Notes: generated from the sequence alone by a model not told the origin. 64,000 nt of DNA from Bacillota bacterium (GCA_024679955.1 JAILCQ010000030.1:50030-114029), one strand, 5' to 3'; counted from the stretch's first letter, positions 20,470 to 31,037 are shown. Made by a program: numbers and translations.

Positions 20470-22617
20470 TTATTTCTTTTTTGACGGCTTGGCCGGAGCC
20501 GCGGATTTGCTCTTTGTGGATTTGCTGCTTGCGGATCTCGTCTTTCTCTTTTGGCCGGCCCGGCTGGGACAATCCATATTGGGACAGAGTATCATTTCTT
20601 TACCGGTTTTGGTGGTTTTCGCCGTCAATTGCGTGCCGCAATGCGGACATTTTTCTTCTATGGGCATATCCCAGGCCACATAACGGCATTCCGGATAATT
20701 GGCGCAGCCGTAGAAAATGCGGCCGGAGCGGCTTTTCCGTTCCACGATATCGCCGCCGCAGGCCAAACATTTCACATTGGTGGGCACGATGATGGCTTTG
20801 GTATTGCGGCATTCCGGAAAACCGGAGCAGGCCAGAAAACGGCCGTAGCGCCCCATGCGGTAAACCATGGGTTTGCCGCATTTTTCGCAGACCTGATCCG
20901 ACACTTCCGGTTCGATGACCACTTTTTCCATTTCCTGTTCCGCATGGGCCAAGGTAACGGCGAAGGGGTCGTAGAAATCCCGTAAGATCTGCACCCAGTT
21001 GGCTTCGCCTTCTTCGATCCTGTCCAGATTGCTTTCCATGGTGGCGGTGAATTCCACATCGATGATATCGCCGAAATATTCCTTGATCAAATCCACCACC
21101 AGGAAGCCCAATTCCGTAGGATACAACTGTTTTTCTTCCCGCACCACATAATAGCGGCTTAAAATGGTATCGATGATCGGCGCATAGGTGGAGGGACGGC
21201 CGATGCCCAATTCTTCCATGGTTTTGATCAGAGAAGCTTCGGAAAAACGGGGCGGCGGCTGGGTAAAATGCTGGCTGGCGTCCAGACGTTCCAGTGGCAG
21301 AACATCCCCTTCGTTTACCGGAACCACTTTGCTCAAATCTTCCTGCTCCTGCTCTTCTTTGCCGTCGTTATACACCTGGGTATAGCCGGGGAATTTGGCA
21401 ATGCTGCCGCTGGCCTTAAACAGGCAGCCGCCGGCCGTCACCTCGATGGTGGTGACCTCGTATATGGCGTCCGCCATTTGGCTGGCCACGAAACGCTCCC
21501 AAATCAATTTATACAGTTTATACTGAGTGGCGCTCAAAAAGGGCTTGAGGGCCTGGGGCGTACGCTGCACGGAGGTGGGACGGATCGCCTCATGAGCGTC
21601 CTGCACCGTACCTTTTTTGCTGTTGTACGCCCGGGGCTTGGCCGGAAGGAATTTTTCGCCGTACCGTTCCCGCACATAGTCCCGGGCATGCTGCCGCGCT
21701 TCGTCGGAAACCCTGGTGGAGTCGGTACGCATATAGGTGATCAAACCGGTGACCACGCCGTCCACCTGTATGCCCTCATACAATTGCTGCGCCGTTTGCA
21801 TGGTCTTTTTCGCCCGCATGGACAAACGGCGGGAAGCCTCCTGCTGCATCATGCTGGTGGTAAACGGCGGCAAGGGATGACGGGTCCGGTCCTTTTTGCT
21901 GACGCTGGACACCCGATAGGTCTCGCCGGCCAAACGCCGTTTCAGCTCTTCCACCGCTTCTTCATCGGGCAGCTTGGCTTTTTTATTATCGATTTTGGCC
22001 AGTTTTACCACCAGATTGCCTTTGTCGCTTTGCAAAACGGCATAAAGGATCCAGTATTCCTGGGGCACAAAATCGTGAATCTCTTTTTCCCGGTCGCAAA
22101 TCAGGCGAACGGCCACGGATTGCACCCGGCCGGCGCTTAAGCCTTTCTTTACCTTTTTCCACAGCAGCGGGCTGATCTGATAGCCCACCAATCTATCTAA
22201 AATACGCCGGGCCTGTTGGGCCTCGACCTTGTTCATATCGATGGGTTGCGGATGCTCCACCGCGTTCTGAATGGCAGTTTTGGTGATTTCATTAAAGCGG
22301 ATGCGGCACTGTTCGTTATTGATGCGCAAATATTGCTGCAAATGCCAGGCGATGGCCTCCCCTTCCCGATCCGGGTCGGAAGCCAGCAGGATCTGATCCG
22401 CTTTTTTGGCCTCGTCCTTCAGCACTTTGATCACTTCGCCCTTGCCGCGAATGGTGATATAATGGGGCGCGAAGTCATGCTCTATATCCACGCCCATGGT
22501 GCTTTTGGGCAAATCCCGCACATGGCCGACGCAGGGACGAACCACATAACTTTTCCCCAACATGTTTTCTATGGTTTTTGCTTTGGTCGGCGATTCCACA
22601 ATAATCAAGGTTTTCAT
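20470..22617 (-). CDS. topA: DNA topoisomerase I
   Basis: KTLIIVESPTKAKTIENMLG, LASDPDREGEAIAWHL, GLITYMRTDSTRVSD, C-terminal zinc ribbons. Confidence 0.98.
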   Translation of the reverse strand: MKTLIIVESPTKAKTIENMLGKSYVVRPCVGHVRDLPKSTMGVDIEHDFAPHYITIRGKGEVIKVLKDEAKKADQILLASDPDREGEAIAWHLQQYLRINNEQCRIRFNEITKTAIQNAVEHPQPIDMNKVEAQQARRILDRLVGYQISPLLWKKVKKGLSAGRVQSVAVRLICDREKEIHDFVPQEYWILYAVLQSDKGNLVVKLAKIDNKKAKLPDEEAVEELKRRLAGETYRVSSVSKKDRTRHPLPPFTTSMMQQEASRRLSMRAKKTMQTAQQLYEGIQVDGVVTGLITYMRTDSTRVSDEARQHARDYVRERYGEKFLPAKPRAYNSKKGTVQDAHEAIRPTSVQRTPQALKPFLSATQYKLYKLIWERFVASQMADAIYEVTTIEVTAGGCLFKASGSIAKFPGYTQVYNDGKEEQEQEDLSKVVPVNEGDVLPLERLDASQHFTQPPPRFSEASLIKTMEELGIGRPSTYAPIIDTILSRYYVVREEKQLYPTELGFLVVDLIKEYFGDIIDVEFTATMESNLDRIEEGEANWVQILRDFYDPFAVTLAHAEQEMEKVVIEPEVSDQVCEKCGKPMVYRMGRYGRFLACSGFPECRNTKAIIVPTNVKCLACGGDIVERKSRSGRIFYGCANYPECRYVAWDMPIEEKCPHCGTQLTAKTTKTGKEMILCPNMDCPSRAGQKRKTRSASSKSTKSKSAAPAKPSKKK

Positions 22618-22649
22618 ACAACCGGTACTCCCATCTAACATCCTGTAAG

Positions 22650-23753
22650 TTATATTTTTTTCACGACAGCCTGATAATAATTACCGGGCAATTGGCGAAC
22701 CAGACCGCGGATCTCCATAATGGTCAGCCAAGAGGCCAGGGCCGCGGCGTCCATACCGGAAATCTGGCTCAAGCGATCGAAATGCAGCGGCAGCAGCATG
22801 GCCGTGAACAATTCTTTTTCCTGAACAGACAGGGTCTTTTCTTCTTCCCCGGCGGCTTCTGCCGCTTGCGGCTTCGGTTTTTCCGCCTCCTGGTATTCCC
22901 GCCACACATCTTCTGCGCTCAGCACGATTTTCGCCCCGTCCCGCAGCAGCCGGTTGGTGCCACGGCTGGAGGCGGAGGTAATGGGCCCGGGCACGGCAAA
23001 AACATCTTTGCCTTGCTCCAACGCATAGTCTACCGTGCGCAGGGTGCCGCTCTTCAAACCCGCCTCGATCACCACCACGCCCAAAGCCAAGGCGCTGATG
23101 ATGCGGTTGCGGCGGGGAAAATTATAGGACAAAGCCGCCGTTCCCAAGGGAAACTCGCTGATCACCGCGCCCTGTTCATAAATCTGCCGGTAGAGGGCGG
23201 CGTTTTCCCGCGGATATATCACATCCAAGCCGGAACCCAGCACGGCCACGGTGCGGCCGCCGGCTTTCAGGGCCGCCTGGTGGCAAAAGCTGTCGATGCC
23301 TCTGGCCATGCCGCTGACAATGGTATAGCCCTGATAGGCCAAATCCCTGGCCAGTATTTCCGCTACCTGCCTGCCGTATCCGCTGGCATGCCGGGAGCCG
23401 ATCAAAGCCAGGGCCGGTTCGCCGGGTTTGGGCAACCGGCCTTTATAGAACAACACGCAGGGCGGGTCTTCGATCAGCCGCAACTCCGGCGGATACTCAG
23501 CGTCCAGATAGGTCACCACAGAGACCCCGCTTTGCAGATATTCGTAGTATAGCTCCTGGGGAGAAATCGTTTGCCGGCTGCGCTGGATATCGGCAAAGGC
23601 GTCCGCGCTGATGGAAATCAATTGGGGCCAGCGCCGGTATTCCGTCCAGACGGCGGCGGCGTCGCCCTGATACAGATCCAGCAAATGGGCGAGCTTCCCC
23701 GGCGAAAGCCTGGGCAAACGGTTCAGCGCCAAAAGATAAGCCAAAGGATTCAT
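22650..23753 (-). CDS. dprA: DNA processing protein DprA
   Basis: ALIGSRHASGYGRQVAEILARDLAYQGYTIVSGMARGIDSFCHQAALKAGGRTVAVLGSGLDVIYPREN. Confidence 0.96.
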   Translation of the reverse strand: MNPLAYLLALNRLPRLSPGKLAHLLDLYQGDAAAVWTEYRRWPQLISISADAFADIQRSRQTISPQELYYEYLQSGVSVVTYLDAEYPPELRLIEDPPCVLFYKGRLPKPGEPALALIGSRHASGYGRQVAEILARDLAYQGYTIVSGMARGIDSFCHQAALKAGGRTVAVLGSGLDVIYPRENAALYRQIYEQGAVISEFPLGTAALSYNFPRRNRIISALALGVVVIEAGLKSGTLRTVDYALEQGKDVFAVPGPITSASSRGTNRLLRDGAKIVLSAEDVWREYQEAEKPKPQAAEAAGEEEKTLSVQEKELFTAMLLPLHFDRLSQISGMDAAALASWLTIMEIRGLVRQLPGNYYQAVVKKI

Positions 23754-23762
23754 AACCGCACC

Positions 23763-24923
23763 TTATTTTTTCCCGCTGAAACCGCTTTGGCTCAAAATAT
23801 TGGAATCAAAACAAAAGTTCAGCTTGCTTTGCTGGCGTTTGCGGTCGATAGCCAGTTCGATCAAGGTATCCAGCAGTTCCCCATAGGGGACGCCCGCCGG
23901 TTCAAACAAATAAAAGGACAAAGAGCCGGGTATGGTATTCAACTCATTGACATATACCCGTCCGGTTTCCCCGTTCAGCAAAAAGTCCACCCGGCACACG
24001 CCCCGGCAGTCCAAAGCGGTAAAAGCCCTGGCCGCCAGGGAACGGATCTCCTCCGCAGTCTGGTCGGGCAAGTCCGCCGGTATGCGCCGTTTTGCCCCGC
24101 TCATGCCTTTGGCGGAGGAACTGAGATATTTATCGGCAAAGGAAAGGATCTCTTCTTTGGAATAGGGTTCTTCGCACAGGGACAGCTTGATATCCCCGGG
24201 TTTGCCCAAAACCGCGCAGTTGATCTCTCGCAAGGGTTCCACCGCGTTTTCCACCAGGATGCGGCAGGCGTATTCTCCGGCGGTTTCGATGCGGGAAATC
24301 AGGGTCTCCCGGTCCCTGGCCAAGCCGATGCCCACGGAAGAGCCCAGATTGGCCGGTTTGACGATCAGAGGATAGCGCAGCTTTTCTTCCAGGATGTCGA
24401 CGATCTTCTGTTGATCTTCCTGCCATTGCTGGAAATAAAAACCGTAAAAATCCACCACGGGGATATCCGCTTCTTTCAAAACGGCTTTCATGGCGATTTT
24501 ATCCATGCCGCAGGCGGAGCCCAGAACCCCCGGCCCGGCATAGGGTATGCCGGATAGCTCCAGCAGCCCCTGCAGGCAGCCGTCTTCCACGAAGGTGCCG
24601 TGTACCACCGGCAGCATCACATCGATCCGCTGCTGCCAGATTTTTCGCCTGGCCGGGAAACGCTCAAAGAGGATCTGCTCGCCGAAGGCCGGCGAATAAC
24701 ATACTTCCCTGGCCTGCTTCAACAATGCGGGCATATCGCGGAAGTTTTCCAGTTTCATCAGGTTATCCCCGCTGTACCAACGGCCTTCTTTGGAAATATA
24801 TATGGGTACCACCTGATACTTATCCGTGTCCAAAGACAGCATGGCCTGCAGCGCGGAAATGATCGAAACCTCGTGTTCCACCGTTCTGCCGCCAAAAATC
24901 ACGCCGACTGTAATCTTTTCCAT
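23763..24923 (-). CDS. ddl: D-alanine--D-alanine ligase
   Basis: GVIFGGRTVEHEVSIISALQ, PVVHGTFVEDGCLQGLLELSGIPYAGPGVLGSACGMDKIAMK, VYVNELNTIPGSLSFYLFEPAG. Confidence 0.95.
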   Translation of the reverse strand: MEKITVGVIFGGRTVEHEVSIISALQAMLSLDTDKYQVVPIYISKEGRWYSGDNLMKLENFRDMPALLKQAREVCYSPAFGEQILFERFPARRKIWQQRIDVMLPVVHGTFVEDGCLQGLLELSGIPYAGPGVLGSACGMDKIAMKAVLKEADIPVVDFYGFYFQQWQEDQQKIVDILEEKLRYPLIVKPANLGSSVGIGLARDRETLISRIETAGEYACRILVENAVEPLREINCAVLGKPGDIKLSLCEEPYSKEEILSFADKYLSSSAKGMSGAKRRIPADLPDQTAEEIRSLAARAFTALDCRGVCRVDFLLNGETGRVYVNELNTIPGSLSFYLFEPAGVPYGELLDTLIELAIDRKRQQSKLNFCFDSNILSQSGFSGKK

Positions 24924-24950
24924 AGTGCCTCCCCTATTGCCTCTTCTGTA

Positions 24951-26552
24951 CTAATACACATCCGGTAAATCATTTTCATATAAAACAACGTCGCCTTCTT
25001 GGACGATTTGCGCCAATTTGCCATGGGCGTCCGTCAAATCGGCGGCGATATAATAGCGTTCCTGAGGGAAACCCGCCGCTTGCAGGGCCGGTTCCATGAT
25101 TTCTCCCCGTTTGTTTCCTACCAAAATAATATAATCGGCAACTTTCGTCATTTCCGCAGCGAATTGCCGGTTCAATTCTTCTTCCATTTCGCCCAATTCC
25201 ACCATACCCGGGGTGATAATGATCTTTTGTCCGCCGGCCATCGCGGCCAATACGGACAAGGCGGCCTTGGCCCCGGCCGGATTGGCGTTGTAGGCGTCGT
25301 CCAAAACCAAATATTTGCCTCTGTGTTTCAATTCCAGACGGTGGGCCACCGGCGTCAAATGCTTGACGCCCCGGGCGGCCATGGACAGAGGGACGGACAG
25401 CTGCGACGCGGCCGCGGCGGCGGCCAGGATATTGGACACATTATGCTCGCCCAGCAAGCGGCTGCGCACCGTTACCTTTTCCTCGCGGCTGCACAGGGTG
25501 AAGATACAACCATCCTGATCGTAACGGATATCCTCCGCCCAAAAATCGCAATCGCTGTTATGCAGGCTGTAGCTTACCGTGGCGCAGGGGGCCTGGGCAG
25601 CGTTGGCCAAAATCAGCGGATCGTCAAAATTCAGCACCGCCACGCCGCCGGCGGGCAGGCCGCGGATCAATTCAAATTTCGTATCCACGATCGCCTGCTG
25701 GCTGCCAAAGGTTTCCATATGCTGGGGGCCGATGGCGGTAAGTATGCCGATCTGGGGCGCAGTCAATTCCACCAGCTCTTGGATATCGCCTTTTTGCCGG
25801 GCCCCCATTTCGGCAATGAAAACCTGATGGGTGGGACGCAATTGCTCCCGCACCGTTCTGGTTATGCCCATGGGCGTATTGTAGCTGGCCGGCGTGGCCA
25901 GCGTATAGTATTTTTCGGAGGCGATGGCTTCCAAAATCTTTTTGACGCTGGTTTTGCCATAGCTGCCGGTGACGCCCACCCGCCGCAATTGGGGCATGGA
26001 GGCCAGTTTTTCCTGGGCTTCCCGATAGAAACCCCGGTTGATTTTGTTTTCCACCGGCGCCAGCAGGCCGTTGGCGCAAAAGGCCAGGACAAAAGAAAAA
26101 CGCAGGAACAAGCCGGCGGCCAGCGCCGCCAGCATGGCCATAAAACGGCCCGTCCAAGTCCCGCTGCCGGCATGCCAGGCCAGGCAGCCGATGAGCGCGG
26201 CAGGCAGCAAGGCCAGGGCGAAAGCGCCCCATCTGAGCCGCTTCACCCGGTCGGTGTTCACCAGGGGTTTGATCGTCTTTTCTTTATGGGTCAGGCCCCA
26301 GGCCAGGGAAATCACGGAGATCAGGACAAACAGGATCAAAGCCGCCGGCCGGGATATCCAGGCTGCCGCCGCCGGCAACAGAAAAGCCCAGGACGCCAAA
26401 GAGGCTTCCCGGCGGAAATTCCGTTTGTACCAACGGCGATAGCGGTCGTTGCGATAGGAATTTTGCTGCAGCATATGCAAATCATGGGGCAAACGCAGCA
26501 AAAACCATTGCGCAAACCAAAGCGCGGCGACAAAGATGGCTATATATATCAT
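24951..26552 (-). CDS. Mur ligase family protein (MurF-like) with N-terminal membrane domain
   Basis: Hydrophobic ~180 aa N-terminus, then VGVTGSYGKTSVKKILEAI, AEMGARQKGDIQELVELTAPQIGILTAIGPQHMETFGS, LDDAYNANPAGAKAAL. Confidence 0.85.
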   Translation of the reverse strand: MIYIAIFVAALWFAQWFLLRLPHDLHMLQQNSYRNDRYRRWYKRNFRREASLASWAFLLPAAAAWISRPAALILFVLISVISLAWGLTHKEKTIKPLVNTDRVKRLRWGAFALALLPAALIGCLAWHAGSGTWTGRFMAMLAALAAGLFLRFSFVLAFCANGLLAPVENKINRGFYREAQEKLASMPQLRRVGVTGSYGKTSVKKILEAIASEKYYTLATPASYNTPMGITRTVREQLRPTHQVFIAEMGARQKGDIQELVELTAPQIGILTAIGPQHMETFGSQQAIVDTKFELIRGLPAGGVAVLNFDDPLILANAAQAPCATVSYSLHNSDCDFWAEDIRYDQDGCIFTLCSREEKVTVRSRLLGEHNVSNILAAAAAASQLSVPLSMAARGVKHLTPVAHRLELKHRGKYLVLDDAYNANPAGAKAALSVLAAMAGGQKIIITPGMVELGEMEEELNRQFAAEMTKVADYIILVGNKRGEIMEPALQAAGFPQERYYIAADLTDAHGKLAQIVQEGDVVLYENDLPDVY

Positions 26553-26562
26553 ACTCGCTCCT

Positions 26563-27327
26563 CTAATCCTGATGCGTCAGAAAATAATCGATGATTCTGT
26601 AAAAGCGCTGCGGTTCGTTTAAAAAAGGATAATGCCCGGCCTGTTCAAAAACCACCAAACCGGCGTCGGCGATCTCCGCTTCCATGATCTTGGCGTCCGA
26701 CAAAGGCGTGGCCGTGTCCAAAGCCCCCCATAGCAACAAAGCGGGGACGGCGATCTGCTTGAGACAGGGACGCAGGTCCTGATTGACCACCTTGACGAAA
26801 ATCTGACGCATCACGCCCTGGGCCGCCCGATAATCCGAGGACGGGTTGGCGTTGAGCCACAAAGACAGCAGCCGCTGACGGTAGCGTCGTATGCCGGGCA
26901 GCCGGCAAATGGCTTTGGCCGCTTTATACGAATACACCCGCGCATAATAGGACAAGCCGCGGCGGGGTTTGATGCCGGCGCTGTCGCAAAGAACGATCTT
27001 TTGGCAATGGCCTGCCGCCGCCAAAACGATGGTCACCCGGCCCCCGAAGGAATGGCCGAAAACCACCGGCTGTTGCCAGCCCAAATGGTCGATAAACGCT
27101 TTCACGAAGGCGGCGTATTCGTTTACGCCCCAAACCTCCGGAGGCTCCTGGCTTTGGCCGAATCCGGGAAAATCCAGACTGCAGACCGTGCAGCTTTCCG
27201 CCAGATGCAGGCGCAAATCCTCCAGCGTATCGCTATCTACGCCCCAACCGTGCAGCAACAGAACCTGAGGCCGCCCTTGCCCGGACAGCCGGTAACGCAC
27301 CGATAAACCGGCGATTTTTTCGATCAT
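26563..27327 (-). CDS. Alpha/beta hydrolase
   Basis: VLLLHGWGVDSDTLEDL, VFGHSFGGRVTIVLAA, C-terminal FEQAGHYPFLNEPQRF. Confidence 0.88.
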   Translation of the reverse strand: MIEKIAGLSVRYRLSGQGRPQVLLLHGWGVDSDTLEDLRLHLAESCTVCSLDFPGFGQSQEPPEVWGVNEYAAFVKAFIDHLGWQQPVVFGHSFGGRVTIVLAAAGHCQKIVLCDSAGIKPRRGLSYYARVYSYKAAKAICRLPGIRRYRQRLLSLWLNANPSSDYRAAQGVMRQIFVKVVNQDLRPCLKQIAVPALLLWGALDTATPLSDAKIMEAEIADAGLVVFEQAGHYPFLNEPQRFYRIIDYFLTHQD

Positions 27328-27472
27328 AGGCTCCCTGTCCTTTTCCAATTGCAAACCTATCGCGTATCGTCGTTTCTATTTCTATATAAGTATAAGCAAT
27401 TAATATTTTTTATACCATATAAATAAGGAAAGTGCAAACACTTTTTTCCGCTTTCCCGCGGGGCGGGCAAAA

Positions 27473-27519
27473 CAAAAGAGGCCGTGCCCGGCGTCAGCGC
27501 CGATTGTTCAGCCTCTTTG
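27473..27519 (-). terminator. Terminator downstream of the SH3 protein gene
   Basis: AAAGAGGC ... GCCTCTTTTG inverted repeat, T-rich on the minus strand. Confidence 0.55.
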
Positions 27520-27588
27520 TATATTGCTAACGGTATAAACGATACGTCTTCCGACGGTTTTTCCCGGCGGAATCCATCGCTTCCGCCA

Positions 27589-28104
27589 TCAATACGGATC
27601 GCCGCAAACCCAACTGGCGGCCCATCCTTCTTTGCCGTTGCTCAGTCTCACATGATACCAAACGCCGTCGCTGGCCGTGGTTTCCCCTAAATAGGTCAAC
27701 ACCGTGCCGGCGTCAGCCGTATCGACGACGGAGGCGGATGTGGAAGCGGAAGAACGGATATTGATGGTACTGGAGGTAACTTTCACGGAAGTATTGCTAC
27801 CGGTATTGTCTCCGTTATCGCCGGTATTGGCGTCGGTGTTGGTATCGCCGCCAGACGGGGTATTGTCCACAGGCGCGGCCCCGGAGCCGCCGTTGATCAC
27901 ATAGGATTGCAAATCTTCCAATTGGGTTTGCAATTCCAGGGTTTTTTGTCCCACCAAATCGTCAACGTAACTCTGGGAAACCAAAGGATCGTTGGAACTG
28001 CCCGGCATCACCGTCACCGCGTTTACCACCTGGCCGATCACAAAACCTACGCCGCCAAACACCAAAGCCGTAACAATCAATACCGCAACGGCGCCTTTAT
28101 TCAT
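27589..28104 (-). CDS. Membrane-anchored bacterial SH3 domain protein
   Basis: N-terminal TM helix, coiled coil, low-complexity NTDANTGDNGDNTGS linker, SH3b motif INIRSSASTSASVVDTADAGTVLTYLGE...WYHVRLSNGKEGWAASWV. Confidence 0.82.
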   Translation of the reverse strand: MNKGAVAVLIVTALVFGGVGFVIGQVVNAVTVMPGSSNDPLVSQSYVDDLVGQKTLELQTQLEDLQSYVINGGSGAAPVDNTPSGGDTNTDANTGDNGDNTGSNTSVKVTSSTINIRSSASTSASVVDTADAGTVLTYLGETTASDGVWYHVRLSNGKEGWAASWVCGDPY

Positions 28105-28170
28105 CGCAAACACTCCTTTAATTCAACTTTAGACTTACTTTATATAAAATTTTAAAAATTTATGTCGGAT

Positions 28171-29223
28171 TCAACGGGTTTTCTGCGGGATCTGCTTTTC
28201 CGGCAAAACCAGCTTCTTACCGCGTAAAACGCCCAATTTCTCTCCCCCGGCAAAAATGCCAATGGTGACCAGGATCAAAATCACCACCGCCTGGGAACTG
28301 GTGAGCACCGCCATCAGCACCGCGCTCAGCCCCATCACCAGACTGATGGCATAAATCGCCAATACGGTTTGCCGGTGGCTGAGGCCCAAGGACAACAGGC
28401 TGTGATGCAAATGGCCTTTGTCCGCCTGGAATATGGGTTTATGCAGAAACATGCGGCGCAAAATGGAAAACAGCGTATCGAAAATGGGGATGCCCATAAT
28501 AATGAAGGGGATGAACAGGGACACCACCGTGGCGCCTTTGGACAAGCCCATGATGGCGATGGCTCCCAGGACAAAGCCCAGGAACAAAGAACCGCAATCC
28601 CCCATAAACGTTTTCGCCGGATGGAAATTGTAACGCAGGAAACCTGCAGCCGCGCAAACCAGGATCACCGCCGCGATAGCGGCCGGGGCATTGCCTTGGG
28701 CCAGGCAAACTGCGGCCATGCACAGGGCGGCGATGGCGGAAACGCCGGCGGACAAACCGTCCAAACCGTCGATCAGGTTGACCGCGTTGGATACGCCGGT
28801 CAGCCACAGCACGGTGACCGGAATGCCCCAAAAGCCCAGATCGATCAGGCCGCCGTTTAGAGGATTGGTGATAAACTGTACGCCGGAGCTGCCCAGGCAA
28901 AACACCAAGGAAGCGACGATTTGCCCCAACAGCTTCACCTTGGGCGAAATGCCCCGGATATCGTCCACCAAGCCGGTCAGCATCACCAGCGTGCTGGAAA
29001 CCAACAAGGCCGCCACCGGCCTGGTATAGCAGCCGGAAAGCAATACGCCCACCACAAAGCCGGCATAAATGGCCACGCCGCCCATGCGAGGCGTAGGCGT
29101 TTGATGGACTTTGCGGGCATTGGGCTGATCCACGATATGGTACTTGTGCGCCAAACGAATGGCCAGCGGGGTGACCAGCAAAGCCGTTATCAAGGCCGCA
29201 ACCATACTGAAAGCTATCTGCAT
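28171..29223 (-). CDS. Undecaprenyl-phosphate N-acetylglucosaminyl 1-phosphate transferase (TagO/WecA, GT4-like)
   Basis: KVHQTPTPRMGGVAIYAGF, AVNLIDGLDGLSAGVSAIA, FMGDCGSLFLGFVLG, KGHLHHSLLSLG. Confidence 0.9.
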   Translation of the reverse strand: MQIAFSMVAALITALLVTPLAIRLAHKYHIVDQPNARKVHQTPTPRMGGVAIYAGFVVGVLLSGCYTRPVAALLVSSTLVMLTGLVDDIRGISPKVKLLGQIVASLVFCLGSSGVQFITNPLNGGLIDLGFWGIPVTVLWLTGVSNAVNLIDGLDGLSAGVSAIAALCMAAVCLAQGNAPAAIAAVILVCAAAGFLRYNFHPAKTFMGDCGSLFLGFVLGAIAIMGLSKGATVVSLFIPFIIMGIPIFDTLFSILRRMFLHKPIFQADKGHLHHSLLSLGLSHRQTVLAIYAISLVMGLSAVLMAVLTSSQAVVILILVTIGIFAGGEKLGVLRGKKLVLPEKQIPQKTR

Positions 29224-29269
29224 ACGCCGATTACTCCCTTTGCTAAAAGCCTATGGAAAACGCCGTTTT

Positions 29270-30025
29270 TTATAAACCGGACGCTCCCATATCATATACG
29301 ATTACCCCATCGGGCAAGGCGATTTCTTCGTCGCTGATATCGTTGATACGCAAATCCTCATAAGCTACGGTATAGCGGTCGCCCAAAGAATCGGTAAAGG
29401 CCACCTGCAGCGGCATACCGTACAAAGTGCTCACCCACAATTGATCGCCCGTGCCCGTTTGCAGCACCTTGCATACCTGTCCGTTGATCTCTTCCGTATC
29501 CGTCACGGTACAGGACAGATAATCCTCCGCTTTCGGCTGATCGGGCAAATCCGGATCCGATGGAGAAAATTCCATCATAACGGCGCTGTTTCCTTCCGAC
29601 GGGGTATAAGAAATCACCGTGTTCTCGTTAAAGTCGTAATACATTTCCGAACCGGTCATACCGGCCATGGTGGAGACGCATTTCATTTGATTGTCTTTGA
29701 ACCAAACCTGTATCTCCACATTGCCATCCACATAAGGGATGGTTTGCCGGAAGTAGTAGGACTCCACTTTGGACTGGGCCGCCGTTAGATCTTCCAAGGT
29801 GGCGGCGGCGCCGTAATCGACAAAACCGCCGGTTTCCGCTTCCTCTTCCGCCGTTTGCTCTTCTTCTTCCTCCTGGACCTGGCCGCCGTCCCCGCCGATA
29901 CCGGGTTCGATGATGACCGGCTGCACTTCTCCGACGCCGTCGTCCTCCTTGGCGCAGCCGGCGCAAAACAGCAGCAACGCCCCTATGAGGAGAAATAAAA
30001 ACGGTCTGAATCTACTATGCATCAT
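29270..30025 (-). CDS. Putative lipoprotein with LolA/LppX-like fold
   Basis: Lipobox LLFCAGCAKED and LolA-like beta pattern (YYFRQTIPYVDGNVEIQVWFKDNQMKCVSTMAG). Confidence 0.6.
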   Translation of the reverse strand: MMHSRFRPFLFLLIGALLLFCAGCAKEDDGVGEVQPVIIEPGIGGDGGQVQEEEEEQTAEEEAETGGFVDYGAAATLEDLTAAQSKVESYYFRQTIPYVDGNVEIQVWFKDNQMKCVSTMAGMTGSEMYYDFNENTVISYTPSEGNSAVMMEFSPSDPDLPDQPKAEDYLSCTVTDTEEINGQVCKVLQTGTGDQLWVSTLYGMPLQVAFTDSLGDRYTVAYEDLRINDISDEEIALPDGVIVYDMGASGL

Positions 30026-30161
30026 GGCATTGCCTCTCTTTCTCTTGCTTTCAGCCTGGGAAATTCGTGCGCCATTGAAACCACATAGTTAGTGTTATTA
30101 TAACACATTTCCTGCCATTAGACAATATTCAGACGTTTTTTTCTTAAAATATGTTCCCGGC

Positions 30162-31037
30162 TTATTTCCGGCGCTGGCAGAAGAACGCGGGCATTTCCCG
30201 GAGCACGGCCGCCTCTTCCGGCCAGTCCAGCAACAAGCGCCGGGCCTCTCCCGCCAACTCCCGGGCATAGGCCATAGCGCCCTCGCAGCCCAAAAGCGTG
30301 GCGTAGGTGGTCTTGGCGTTTTTGGCGTCGCTGCCGGTGGGTTTGCCCAGCAAAGCGGCGTCGCCTTGGATATCCAAAACGTCGTCGGTGATTTGGAAGA
30401 TATAGCCCAACAAATCGCTGTAGCGTTTCAGGGTCTCGATCTGATCCTCCCTGGCCTCCGCCAGATAGGCGCCGCTGACGATGGAAGCGGAAAACAAAGC
30501 GCCGGTTTTTTGCCGGTCGATATAGCGCAGCAGATCCCGGCCGATCTCCTGCCCCGCCGCCGCCACATCCGCAGCTTGTCCCGCCACCATACCGTCGACC
30601 CCGGCCTGTCGGGCCGTCCAGGCAATGGCCTGCAACAGGGGCCGGGCCGGAGCAGGCGTCTCGGCCATAACGGCGAAAGCATGGGTCAGCAAAGCGTCCC
30701 CGGCCAATATGGCGTTGGCCTCGCCATAAACCTTATGGCAGGTGGGCCGGCCCCGCCGCCAATCGTCGTTATCCATGGCGGGCAAATCGTCATGGATCAG
30801 CGAATAGGTGTGTATCATTTCCAAAGCCGCGGCAAAAGGCAAATAGGCCGCGCCCACTTTGCCGCAGGCCTCCATCGTGGCCAGGAACAAAGCGGGACGC
30901 AATCTTTTGCCCCCGGCCAATACGCTGTGGCGCATCGCCGCGAACAGCGTCTCTTCCCGGGGGCTGGGGGCCGTCAAGATATCCTGCAACTGTTTTTCCA
31001 CCATTGCGGCGGTTTTTTGCAAATATTCGTTAATCAT
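30162..31037 (-). CDS. ispA: Polyprenyl (farnesyl/geranyl) diphosphate synthase
   Basis: GGKRLRPALFLA, YSLIHDDLPAMDNDDWRRGRPTCHKVYGEANAILAGDAL, FQITDDVLDIQGD. Confidence 0.94.
   Translation of the reverse strand: MINEYLQKTAAMVEKQLQDILTAPSPREETLFAAMRHSVLAGGKRLRPALFLATMEACGKVGAAYLPFAAALEMIHTYSLIHDDLPAMDNDDWRRGRPTCHKVYGEANAILAGDALLTHAFAVMAETPAPARPLLQAIAWTARQAGVDGMVAGQAADVAAAGQEIGRDLLRYIDRQKTGALFSASIVSGAYLAEAREDQIETLKRYSDLLGYIFQITDDVLDIQGDAALLGKPTGSDAKNAKTTYATLLGCEGAMAYARELAGEARRLLLDWPEEAAVLREMPAFFCQRRK

Noticed and set aside
24999-26594. 531-aa plus-strand ORF
   Set aside because: Complete overlap with the Mur ligase gene on the opposite strand; low-complexity Gln/His/Gly translation typical of GC-rich antisense frames.
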